This document shows positions 1 through 9,918 of a stretch of DNA of 64,000 nucleotides, one piece after another. Position 1 is the first letter of the stretch. Each line of letters begins with the position of its first letter. The DNA is taken from contig OX485807.1 of NCBI GenBank assembly GCA_950295325.1, forward strand, positions 36,052,440 through 36,116,439, written 5' to 3'. The notes under the pieces were generated by a model. The model did no database searches and had not been told where the DNA came from. It saw nothing but the letters and a program-made list of their open reading frames with translations. Both the position numbers and the translations under genes were made by a program. The stretch is from Polytrichum commune. Its lineage: Eukaryota > Streptophyta > Polytrichopsida > Polytrichales > Polytrichaceae.

Positions 1-364
1 TGAAATTGGAAAGAGAACTATGAGTGGAACATTTTTACCATATAAGCTTATTGGAGATGCTACATATCCTATGCGCCCATGGTTCTATACACCATTCAAA
101 GGAGAGAAGACCGGTCTTTCAAGGGAGAAATAACATTGGAATTTCATTCAATCAAGCATAAGAATGGTGGTGGAGCGTGCATTTGGAATGTTAAAGGGGA
201 GGTGGCGGATTCTACTTAAGAAAATTGACATGCAACTACGTAGCATTCCGGGTATGGTAACCACTTGCCTTTGCCTTCACAATTTATGCCTAATTCATGC
301 TGATGAGTTTGACATGAATTGGGCAAGAAGTGCTGAAGAAGAGTTGAAGAAAATATCTCTATAA
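1..364 (+). pseudogene. PIF/Harbinger transposase, 3' catalytic part (element 1)
   Basis: The frame reads through PYKLIGDA and then VVERAFGMLKGRWR. These match, in order, the GDAAYP and CVERAFG..KGRW blocks of the Harbinger transposase at 20448-21863 in this same window. The glutamate of the VERAFG block is the third member of the DDE triad. The gene begins before the window. A TAA at about 131-133 lies where the relative reads YKAHWNF, so the copy is broken. Similarity continues to the C-terminal helix (DEFDMNWARSAEEELKK) and stops near 364, where a foreign block begins. The C-terminal tail seems to resume near 3985. A DDE nuclease needs a Myb-like partner, which is encoded on the opposite strand at 4419-5390. 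Confidence 0.85.
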
Positions 365-369
365 AACTT

Positions 370-1760
370 TAGTGATTTTAGAGATGTGGATTTATCGTAG
401 CACGGTGGTGACGTATTCATTAAATTAACCTGATAAATGCGTAAAACGTCACAGCCGCGCCAAGTTCGTTTCCACCCTAGAGTAGTAACAACAATAGACT
501 CAGCGTTATGAATCCATAGTAGAACAACTATATACACTCGATTCTAAGATTTCTTTTTACGGGTCATGACTTTCGGGATAAGGTTTTCGCGATAGAGGTA
601 GCGGATTTTACCTGTATTTCCACAATCCGCTAGATTTGTGACCGTGTCACAAGGACCATAATTCTAGTGTTTTAGGCTAAAATGCTCAGAGAGACTTGGT
701 AGTTGTTCATCAGGATTTCATCCTTTGGGTTGATTTCTTAGGGTTGTCTCCCTATCTCCACTTCCTCCTTCTAACTACTACCCCCTTAGATTGGTGTTAT
801 GATGGGGCAGCCCTCCCTCGGGGAGGTGTCCCACTCAAGTATCCGACGTGTGCCACCCCCTTTGACGGGGGGAAATGTGGAGGACGTTTTGGGTCTACAA
901 AACCAGCTTGATCCGGTTTCCGTGATGGCACAGTTTCCACTATACCACACACGAAAACCGAATCCTCCCTCGAGAAAGGTGGAAACAAAACATCTTCGCT
1001 CCTATGCTCACAATGGGTAGCTTGTGCTATTCCACAGGTCACATAGGATAGGACCTAAGGTCTGTTGATTTCCGTGACGGCGGGGCTACCACGCCTACCA
1101 TCCGCGGTGGGAACCAAGCGCCAGTCGCGGCAGGTGCATGAGTGTTCTAGACCAGTCCGTTACTGCTGATCGGTATGATCCACCTCTAGGTCACAGCAAG
1201 CGGAAGGCGTAAACCATAATTCTCCCCCTACTATTGGACAGGTCTATCCACTGCTGCTCATTGTCGGTCCCTAGTTGGACGGAGTAAGTGGGGAAGAACC
1301 TACCGTGTACGCGGAACTCCCCTTGCCCAACAACCCCACGGTGAGGTTCTTTCCCCTTGCTCGTCCAATCCTTTCCGCCTTTCCGTGCTTAAGATTCCTC
1401 CGCCCATCACCTGCTCACACAGGGGTGTTTTAACCACACGCACCTCGGGGTATTACGGACCCCCTGTCCTATCACGGAATACTAACCTAACTAACCTACA
1501 CAGTGATAGGGAATAGCGAAAAACTCAGAAACCTCAAGTACGGAAAAGAGAAACCACTTGCATTAAACATGGACTTAAGACTCTCAACTCAAACCAAAGG
1601 TGGAGTAAAGCATAAGGTCTGAATTGAACAAAAGAACACTTGCATTACAAAATGATGAGGAAAACACCGAAGTGCTCCCTTTTAAACCAAACTAACACCC
1701 ATATGCCATGGTTTTCATGCTGGAAATCGCGGGCCACATGGCAGTCATGACAATCCACCT
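370..1760. other. Non-coding part of the insertion
   Basis: No frame here has coding character. The short ORFs overlap on both strands and look random. The stretch is richer in G and C than its flanks, with GGGG/CCCC-rich passages around 820-1500. It may be a terminal or untranslated part of the inserted element; I found no second copy in the window. Confidence 0.4.
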
Positions 1761-1863
1761 CAATGAGAGGTCAGAACCTAAACAAAGAAAATGACAAAGC
1801 ACCCAACTCGGGGCCAACTAACTACTTGCCCAAAACAACCCAACATGAAATCCTAACTAAAAT

Positions 1864-3729
1864 CTACTCCTTATCCTTCCGCTTCTTCAACTTAGCTTCC
1901 TTCTTATTCTGCTTCCGCTCCTCGCGGCGGTCCACTCTGTCCGTTGCCAAAGATGGAACACGTGGTGGTGGCACTGACACCTCGTGTCCATCAGGTCCGG
2001 GAATCATTCCCACGCGGTCCACCGTCTCCGCAACGTCCGGTGCCAGTGGTGCGGATAGTTGGTTGTCCAGCGGAAATCCCGGAGCAAGAATAGCAAGTGG
2101 TGGCGGATCCCGGGCAACCACTTGGAAGTCTGTGGCAAGGCTCGGTGTTGAGACCTCGGCCACGTGGCAATCACCCAAGGTTTCCTCTCCAACCGCGGCG
2201 GAAACTGGGGAGGCATTGGGAACTAACACCGGCAGGGCCGTGATCGCCGTAATGTCCTCCACATGGTCCACCTCTTCCGCATGTTGGTTTCCACCTTCTA
2301 CCGCGACACCCTGAATTTCCACCATGTCATGAGGGGTCAAGTCAGAGTAGTTCGATGAGGACTCCCTTTCCTCCGATGACTCAACTACGACGGGAAACAA
2401 CTCTGTGCAGCTAGTAATGAGGGCCTTCATTGCTTTCAAAGATGCGTCCATCTTACTCTCTTGATCCATGATGAAGGTAACCATCTTCGACCCGGAAACG
2501 TTGCCCGCATTCTTTAATTCCGCGTCGAACATCTTGGCTTTCCACCACACATTCCCCGGGATTTCTACCATATCACTCACCTTTTGTACCGTGAGGGTGG
2601 TATCTTTTACCTGCTTAAGGAGCTTCTCTCGCTCTGCCTCCAACTTCCGCACTCGTTCCACGGTCTTCTGCTTTTCCGCAGTAAGATGGTCCACCTTACG
2701 CTCCAGCTCCCGCAACCGGCGCGGATCTTGAATGGCCTCCTGTATTGCGGCAACCAAACTCTCCCGCGGAGGGTTGCCCACCAATTCCCCTACTTGTTGT
2801 ATTTGTAGCTCATATTCCGCAATCCGGGACCGTACACCCTCCAAGTCGCGGATAATGGAGTCCACCGGATTGTCCTCCAATGGGAAGGTGGAGGTTCCAC
2901 CTCCTACGGGCTTGGTGGCGGACCTGGTCCGTGTCGCACGATTCCCCAACATTAGTTTCCGCTTCTTGGTCACGGGCCGCTCTTCATTGCTCAATTCCAC
3001 TACATCTTCCTCCTTCGAACCCTCATGGTCCATCTCCGAGTCCGAGTCGGTAGTCTGAAGCTCCCGCATGAACTGATGCGATGTCCATTGGGTTTCTTCT
3101 TCGTCTGTGAGTAGGTTTTCGTGTGCGTAAAGGTGGAAGAGGAAAGGCCCAATATAGGAAGGTTGGCCGCGCTTAGTGTTGGTTGCCAACTTGTGTACCA
3201 ACTCTCCAATAATGCTTCCCCAATCCACCACCTTCTTCTCGGAGTTTGCAAGAAGTAAGGTGGTGGCAAGGGTAAGAGTGATATTATAGGGCTTCTCCAG
3301 GCTAAAGATAGGCACTAGAAAAGCTAACATCCTCCTTTCCCTCTTGTCTTTACAATCCTTCACAAAGTAGCCATACTTGGGGTCCAACCTCTGGGAGAAT
3401 TTGTCCCTGGTACAATCCTCTCTCTTAGTGGCCATATCTTCCCCTCCCTGCTTGAACCCGTAAATCCTACTCCACAATTCCGCATTCCACCTATCCGGTC
3501 GGCCCCGGATGGTGGAAGCGTAAACTTGGTCCACCTCCCCAGTGACCAACTCCCTTACCATCTCCTCACAGCGTACTCTCCAAGATTTTTCCCATAACCC
3601 GAGGTAGCCCATGCGCCTCAAGTCTGCCTCCAACTCATTGCTCTCCTCTCGATAAATGGGGGTGACCACGTGCACCTTGTGGAGGGTTAGCGGCTTGTCC
3701 GCGATCCTCTTCCGTGTTTGGGTCGCCAT
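1864..3729 (-). CDS. Uncharacterised 621-aa coiled-coil protein, transposon-associated
   Basis: An open frame of 621 codons starts with ATG at 3727-3729 and has no internal stop. Residues about 1-215 look like a compact helical domain (WSRIYGF, RERRMLAFLVPIFS and YIGPFLFHLYAHENLL are recognisable blocks). An acidic stretch (TTDSDSEMDHEGSKEED) and a basic nuclear-localisation-like TKKRKL follow near residue 250. Residues about 325-380 have heptad-like spacing (RKVDHLTAEKQKTVERVRKL) and should form a coiled coil. A Pro/Val-rich region leads to a very basic C-terminus (KKEAKLKKRKDKE). The N-terminal layout recalls the poorly characterised ORFs carried by many plant elements, but I cannot name the family. 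It lies inside an inserted block, so it is probably an element gene rather than a host gene. Intactness suggests the insertion is younger than the Harbinger copy it splits. Confidence 0.6.
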   Translation of the reverse strand: MATQTRKRIADKPLTLHKVHVVTPIYREESNELEADLRRMGYLGLWEKSWRVRCEEMVRELVTGEVDQVYASTIRGRPDRWNAELWSRIYGFKQGGEDMATKREDCTRDKFSQRLDPKYGYFVKDCKDKRERRMLAFLVPIFSLEKPYNITLTLATTLLLANSEKKVVDWGSIIGELVHKLATNTKRGQPSYIGPFLFHLYAHENLLTDEEETQWTSHQFMRELQTTDSDSEMDHEGSKEEDVVELSNEERPVTKKRKLMLGNRATRTRSATKPVGGGTSTFPLEDNPVDSIIRDLEGVRSRIAEYELQIQQVGELVGNPPRESLVAAIQEAIQDPRRLRELERKVDHLTAEKQKTVERVRKLEAEREKLLKQVKDTTLTVQKVSDMVEIPGNVWWKAKMFDAELKNAGNVSGSKMVTFIMDQESKMDASLKAMKALITSCTELFPVVVESSEERESSSNYSDLTPHDMVEIQGVAVEGGNQHAEEVDHVEDITAITALPVLVPNASPVSAAVGEETLGDCHVAEVSTPSLATDFQVVARDPPPLAILAPGFPLDNQLSAPLAPDVAETVDRVGMIPGPDGHEVSVPPPRVPSLATDRVDRREERKQNKKEAKLKKRKDKE

Positions 3730-3959
3730 GGTAGTTGCGGCCCGCCGTCGCCTGTGCGGTCCGCTCCGCTCTAAGGTTTCCGAGTCGAAACGGAATTCCT
3801 AACACTAACTCAATTTGATATTTTTAACTACTTTAAGGATTTTAAATTTTCTTCTCAATTCTAAATAACCTACCTAACAATCTACCTATAAAATACTCTA
3901 CTTATTATGTTTTCCTTGGTCAAACCTATTCTTTAAATTTAAAACAAGGTTATTTAAGA

Positions 3960-4276
3960 TTTTAAGAAAATGCGGGCCGCGACAGGATTTGTTCCATGTG
4001 TTAGAATCCGGCATTAGTGAGATAACGAACATACAAAGAGAATTAGTACAAATAGAATTCAATGACATTGACACAAGTGAAATGGACATGGTTTTTGAGC
4101 TTGAAGAAAATGTTACTGAAACAAGAGGAGATAGAGATAAGAGGACAAAAATTATGTTGAAAGAAACAACTGAATTTTACTTGATGCTAGCAGATATCTA
4201 TTACAAAGAGCAGTTGAAAAGAAAAGCTAAGGTAGTATTTCCAGAAGATGTTAGCATGGAAAATGATGATATCTAG
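3960..4276 (+). pseudogene. Harbinger transposase C-terminal tail (element 1, beyond the insertion)
   Basis: The frame 3989-4276 encodes an acidic helical tail (EENVTETRGDRDKRTK, then LKETTEFYLMLADIYYKEQL) ending at a TAG. It aligns loosely with the tail of the other transposase (EEEVFFIKQNEKDADLL, then IAHEFIAKTLWQYNL). It is followed, tail to tail, by the Myb-like gene on the other strand, the same convergent arrangement as in the complete element at 18716-22157. I therefore read it as the last part of the transposase gene begun at position 1. Similarity is weak and the join with 364 is inferred from position. Confidence 0.55.
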
Positions 4277-4418
4277 AGCTTCTCAATAAGGCGATTCATT
4301 TACTGATCCACCTTTTGAAGCAATTCATTAGTTCTAGCAAAGTGATCTAACATTGCTACACCGTTATCTACCATTTTACCAAAGTAATACAAAGCTTGGT
4401 CCTGGAATTTGTTTTTTT

Positions 4419-5390
4419 TTAGGCAAATGATGGTTCGGATTCAAATATACTAACCGGTTGTAAAACATCGTCATTAGCATTTGATGAATTTTCTTGTCCT
4501 CCTACACTAGTGTTGTTCATTGTAGTAGCACTAACGTGTTTTATAACGGAACCGGCCTGATGCCACCAATGATCAATTGAATCATAAAACTTACACTCAT
4601 GCCGGTCATTCCCTGAAATCGAGTTAGCAAGTTTGTCCTCTTTATATTGCTTGAAAACCGTCTCGAATTTCTTTCGACATGCCTCGGTCGTGCGTGAAAA
4701 TCCTGGAATTGCCACTATTATCCGTGTTTGAATTCGAACCCATGTATCAACACCTAATCAATATCAACAATGCCATTAGTACCTTACATGCTCATGTACA
4801 CGAAAGCATGATAAAATGCCCAAAAATAAACTCTAAGCCTTCAAAATGGCTTTGAAAAAATTACTTCAACATGTGGAGCTAGAGTGAGAAGTGTATAAAT
4901 ACAATTCCAAGAGGATTGGGACATAAGGAGAAGGTGGGGATGGATGGCTAGCCTGAGTGGCTTGGGTTAAGGGTTGGCATGAGGTCCCCAGATTGATCAT
5001 TGTTGGAAGTATTTTGCCAAAACTCCTCCAAGGCCAATTTCAAACTCCAATGGGGGGGCCAATATTGTGGCCTTTACTCGACTACGAGTGAAGGCATAAA
5101 AAAACATTAGCCTTTTGTTGAAATCCCTAACTTCTTACAAAAAAAATTGCAAAAAAATTTAGCAAAGTACCTTGTTTTTTTGCATTCTTCTCAAATTCTG
5201 TATACATCTCCCCACGCATAGAAATCAATTGCTCAACTTCGCTATCCAACCAATTTTTCTTCTTCTCTCCTTTTCCTTCATCTTCTTCTTCACCTTCTAT
5301 CTTCACCTTGGTGGCTCTCCTCTTGGCCGGAGCTTTCTTCTTTCTTGTGGTCACAATCGGCCGTTCTACAATTTCTACATCATTCTCTTA
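4419..5390 (-). CDS. Harbinger Myb/SANT-like partner protein (element 1), 5' end unclear
   Basis: Two exons of a trihelix/Myb-like DNA-binding protein can be read. The upstream exon ends at 5171 after NWLDSEVEQLISMRGEM and KKQ, with donor AG|GTACTT. The next exon runs from 4753 (after acceptor TTAG) to the stop at 4419 and contains DTWVRI, CRKKFETVFKQYKEDK and GNDRHECKFYDSID. The reading phase matches across the join. The same intron at the same point, in the same phase, splits the paralogue at 18984-20447. In Harbinger elements this protein binds the terminal repeats and carries the transposase into the nucleus. The acidic/basic leader (TTRKKKAPAKRRATK, then GEEEDEGKGEKKK) fits. No convincing start codon is visible; a stop lies just upstream of the open region, so a 5' exon is missing or lost. 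The downstream half is intact as far as I can read. Confidence 0.75.
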
Positions 5391-6069
5391 TTCTGTTTAG
5401 ATATCTTTGATATATGCATGGGGTCAACCATTCGGAAATATTTATGCAGCACTAGAATGATTGAAATACAGAGAACCAAATGAGTGCATTATTTACACTT
5501 ACTGAAAGACTTCATTATAAAATAGTTAATTGAACGACTCGATTAGATTGACTGGATGACTGTGTCTTCCAACAAGGCTAAACATGTGATTTGTGACATG
5601 ATACTGCTGCAGAAGTTCATCATCCTAACACTGCTTGACTAAATGATTGAATGACCACATGACTACATGATCTCACATCCTTCACAATAACTATACTTGT
5701 TATATATAACCCAGACCATCATATGTAGGACATCTGGTATAATACCAAAATCAAATAAACTTCGCTTTGTATTAAGATAGAGTGCACAAATCCCCAATCA
5801 CTAGATTGTAGTGATCATGTGGTGCTAATATACATTGTGTATTGGGAGATGTATAATTAAACAATACTACAAATCGCCTTTCACAAAAATGCACCATTAT
5901 CTTCCTCCGTGTTGGCTGGTTAGACGGCGGCGTTTTCTGGTGTGGCTCATTTGTGGCGTTCTCTTGTTCGTGATTACTTTCATAATCCATTCCAACCCTT
6001 CATGCATTCCAGTTGTCAAAACATCAAACAAAACATTACTTATGACCTGACGTTACTTTATCGCCTCAA
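5391..6069. other. No gene seen
   Basis: AT-rich DNA. It should contain the outer end of Harbinger element 1, but I could not recognise its terminal repeat. Short direct repeats of GACTN(5-7)TGA type occur around 5530-5670 (for example ACTGGATGACT, GACTAAATGA, GACCACATGACTACATGA). Confidence 0.4.
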
Positions 6070-9000
6070 TCATTTCATAATAAAATACACAGCCCTACAT
6101 AATGAAGGACATATGATATAAGTCAGCACATACACAATGTTGCATAAAATATAAATAAATAAGATTTTTTTTATCATATACATTAATTTGTACGGGGTCA
6201 TTCGATGTACGGGATCGCAACCAACCTTGCGCAAGGCTTGAAGGTTATGTCTCAAGGCGTGAATATACTCCATTATATTTTTCAAAACGTAATATCCACA
6301 GGTCCAACCAGAATTATGTTGTGGAACAGTTGGCTGGATCCAAATAGTCGGTAATTATGCATTTCGCCACATGATCGATTGTTCGGCGTAGCCACTCTGC
6401 GCTATCTACATCTTTGCTAACCGCTTGCGAATGGTTGAATTAGAATGTAGTCCAACGGTGCTCATAGAATAAAAATGAACAAAATTTTGATCCCCTAGAA
6501 CGTACAAGGTCCAGTATTTTCCGCAAGTGTAGGGTACTAGGAGAATTGTCATGTCCAAATCTGGAAAAGTTGGATACTTCTCATTGACGAACTCTATAAA
6601 TATTTCTAACCTTTTAGTTGGATGCAGGCGAAGAAAACCCATTAAAATTGGAATGAGGTATGGACTACAAACATGGTACTTAACATCTTCAAGCTGTGAA
6701 TTTAACCACGTCCTTATCCACTCCATCATGTGGTTGGACACCTCACCGTATCTATATGTTAATGGTTTTATGTCATAATTCCAGTCTAATGTACAAAATT
6801 CACCCTTAAACGTAAATTTAAATGAAGGACTTATTACCCCACCTGCATCGGCCACAATTTTGTTGACTAGTTCTTCTAACCTATAGACCATAAATGCATA
6901 TCCATCAGAGAACAATAAGACCATATACTCTAAAAGCAATTGTGTACCGTCACGAACAACATTGAACCTCTCAACATTTAATTTTTACCGTCCATCGGAC
7001 TTTTGAGACGTCTTGGAGATGACATCGTCGATTTTATTATCTATTGGTTTTTGGCGATGTCCTTCAACAACTTCTGACATGATTGACATAGTTGGTATTG
7101 TTGACATGTGTCCTCCGTGTGTGCTCTTTGATCCAGAGTTGTCTTTGACACATGTGATGTTCTTCGCACTTCCTCGCTCGGTAGAGCATAACGAATTGTC
7201 GCCGCCATTATTAGGAGTTGGTGATAATCCCAACCGGCGCATGATTTAAATGGCCGGAGGCGCTTCAATGAGAGTCAAAGCTGGTGTTCTTTGGAACCAT
7301 GGTCCTTCACGCTTTCCTTTATGCAACTCTGTTGGTGTGCATGGAGATTTTGAATGCATCGTGCAAAGCAGACCGTCAAGGGAAAGAGGCATTGGAGAAG
7401 TAACCGTCTTGACGGGCGTACCTTGAATGTCCTTCTGGGTTTGCGTAAGGTCTTGGGTATCACTACTCTCTAAAGCATCTACTTGCATTTGTAAAGGGAG
7501 TAGAACACCCTCAAGGCCTTCCAACCTTAGTGCATATTGGATTTCAGCTACAAACCTTTTTGGAGTGTACATCCCATCCAACTGGGTTGGTGTTATAAAC
7601 ACATCCAATAATGTATGTGTAACTGCCACATCCTCCGCAATATCGTCGGTGGCCTCCTCCAAGCCCAAACCAGTGTAAAATAGACTTAGATGCGTGCGTC
7701 GCAACGCCACCAGAACTTCAATCACCTCGCCAAGCTGCAGTTGAGCACAAGTGTTTTTCTTGTAAATGTCGCCAACTACCACTAAACCTATGTCGGCGTC
7801 TTCGCGAATGACCATTACAAAACATAATATTTGTATGTAATTAGAGAAACACACGTAAGTTCCTCAAGGACAAGAAAATGAGGTTTGAATTACAACTACA
7901 TATGATTATAATGATAACTGAGCCGTATATGAATGAAAATTGATATGTACAATAAATGATACATGACAAATTACGTACCTCTTCATACTTGGCCCTTCGT
8001 TGTTCAGGGACATCGACGGCAAACCACATGTCCTTGAGCTCAGAGGAGCGTTGCATTCTGACCATGTCGGAGATAGCTCTATGCGCAATTCTCCCAATGA
8101 GGGCGTTGATCCTTTCTACAACTCCAACTTGTTTTTCTGGATCATAACCAAGCAATGCAACGGTGTCCGAATGGAGATTGCTAAATGTATCGGTTACTTT
8201 TTGAATACCTGGAAACAAAGCCCACCCTGTCATAGCCAAACTATGCACAATATTTGTCAATGCAACTGATTTATCCTTATCTATTGCAAAGTCTAGAATG
8301 TACTGCACCGTGAGACCTAGATCTAGATGAGGAAGAGGACCTGTGTGGCCATGTAATGTCCTGACGCAGACCAAAAACGCTCTAACAATATGAGAACACT
8401 CAAGCTCAAGAGAAAGAGGCTCGGTATTGACATTTTCTAACAATTTTTTTTGTATTTCTTCCCATTCATCACGCGTGTGCATCTAATGGGAGTTTCGGAA
8501 ATTGGGCAGAGGCCATTTCTTGAAAATACTGTACAGTGGGGACCATCTCCAATTCTCTTGTTCTGCACGACTATTCTTTGCATTATCAAACTTCTCCAAC
8601 TTCTCCTTGACATATTGACTGCGTAATTCGGCAACATTCCCATTAGCAACAACAACTTTCACCTCGTACTCCCTGGTTCGGATTATGAAATTGAGATACT
8701 CCTTCAAATGCATGAGCTCTTCATACCTTTGCACGTCTGAAGGGCTATTGAAACATCGAATTTGTGACTTTATCTTGGTGAGGAGAGCTATGTGATCTTC
8801 TGGGATGCGATTGTTATGAAATAAGTCAAACGTGTATGTCATTCACTGTTTCACTCAATAATGACACAATGTACAACTGATGACATATACGATATATGTA
8901 AAGTTCGATGAAGGAAAAGTACTTAACATACATAGACATCACGTACCAAATTCCCGTAAAGGTACCATTGGCCAAAATCGATGCCAAGTTTAACGCCAAG

Positions 9001-9918
9001 GGTCCCCTCCTCCACCATCTTATGGAGGAATTGAATGCAAGATTGAGGATCTTCAATGAGGTCTTTGGACATCTAGTCAATATCCACCTCGGTGATCAGG
9101 ATGTATAATCCACTTATATCGACAGCTGTAGGCGGAGGAGGAATGCATGCAGGGTTTCCATCAGGGAACTTCAACATGGTTTTAACCCACGCACGCTCTT
9201 CAATTTTATCCCGAGTGAGAATGCGTCCAGAACGATGGTAGTTGAAGTCACCCTCTTCAGATGTGGTTTCGAGCGAAGTGGAGCGGATGTCGGGAGAGGT
9301 TGGCGCTGCAACCGGTGGCGTATCATCATCGTTGTCTTCTTTGGCAGAAGTTGCGGACGATTGTTCTTCAGAACAATCAACCATTTGGTCGTCGCTATCC
9401 TGTGACACCTCCTTTTCCTCAATGTGATCAATGTCCTGAAAGTTCACATGCAACGACAAAGGCTTCACCGCAGACCGTGATATCTTGCACGGAGGATCAA
9501 CATGCGGTTTGGGGGCAGAAATTGCGGGGATCTTGCGGTGTTTCGCACTGGGGAGTGGAAGGACATCCTCCGCCTTCCTTGTCCTGCCTGCAAAAAACTT
9601 AGGAAGATTGTGTTGCTGGAAAACCCTTCCGTATTTTTTGGCAATCATGTTCAGCTCGCCGTGATCGCTCTTCTCCCAAGTTGGGTACAACTTTAGAGCA
9701 ACCAGATCCTTGTACACCTTACATAGGTTAAACATCCTATGGTAAGATGTCATGTTTTTATCTTTATGTATTTCTTTACAAAAAATACATGAGAAAGGAT
9801 ATTTGCCATTCTTCAACCTTTCTGTAGTGACTCTGGCCTCCGAATAAGCTTCAAGGGTCAGACGATCGTAATCGTTTTCTAATAACAAAGCCGCACATGG
9901 CTTCCTGTTGTGTGTCAT
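6070..9918 (-). pseudogene. Decayed multi-exon gene with C-terminal Ulp1/C48-like peptidase domain
   Basis: Read right to left. Exon 9918-8947 starts with ATG, is rich in charged linkers (FCKEIHKDKNM; EKEVSQDSDDQMVDC) and ends at a strong donor (TTG|GTACGT). Exon about 8842-7979 ends at GAG|GTACGT. A long frame 7854-6070 finishes in a peptidase-like region with FPDLDMTILLVPYTCGKYWT, then VPQHNSGWTCGYYV. The PQ..SG..CG block is the glutamine/cysteine end of the Ulp1 active site. The usual HW is YW here and the usual DS is YS, so the catalytic His and Asp are replaced. In-frame stops lie at 9073 (TAG), 8483 (TAG), 7246 (TAA), 6985 (TAA) and 6406 (TAG). From 6408 to about 6335 another frame reads better (VDSAEWLRR), which suggests two nearby indels. 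Such Ulp1-bearing genes are common in plant CACTA and Mutator-like elements. The N-terminal and middle parts match nothing I recognise. Confidence 0.6.

Larger units (their letters stand above)
365..3975. mobile_element. Insertion of about 3.6 kb inside Harbinger element 1
   Basis: The transposase frame breaks off near 364 and Harbinger-like C-terminal sequence resumes near 3985, so the DNA between looks inserted. It carries one long minus-strand ORF (1864-3729) and about 1.4 kb of non-coding DNA (about 370-1760). I could not find paired long terminal repeats or clear terminal inverted repeats, and no target duplication was obvious, so the class is unresolved. A non-autonomous retroelement or a gene-carrying DNA element are both possible. 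The limits are approximate. Confidence 0.55.

Noticed and set aside
1763-2314. 183-aa plus-strand ORF
   Set aside because: It is antisense to the 621-aa minus-strand gene and has biased Ser/Thr/Arg composition typical of a shadow frame.
365-3975. LTR retrotransposon inside Harbinger element 1
   Set aside because: I could not find two matching long terminal repeats, a primer-binding site or reverse transcriptase.
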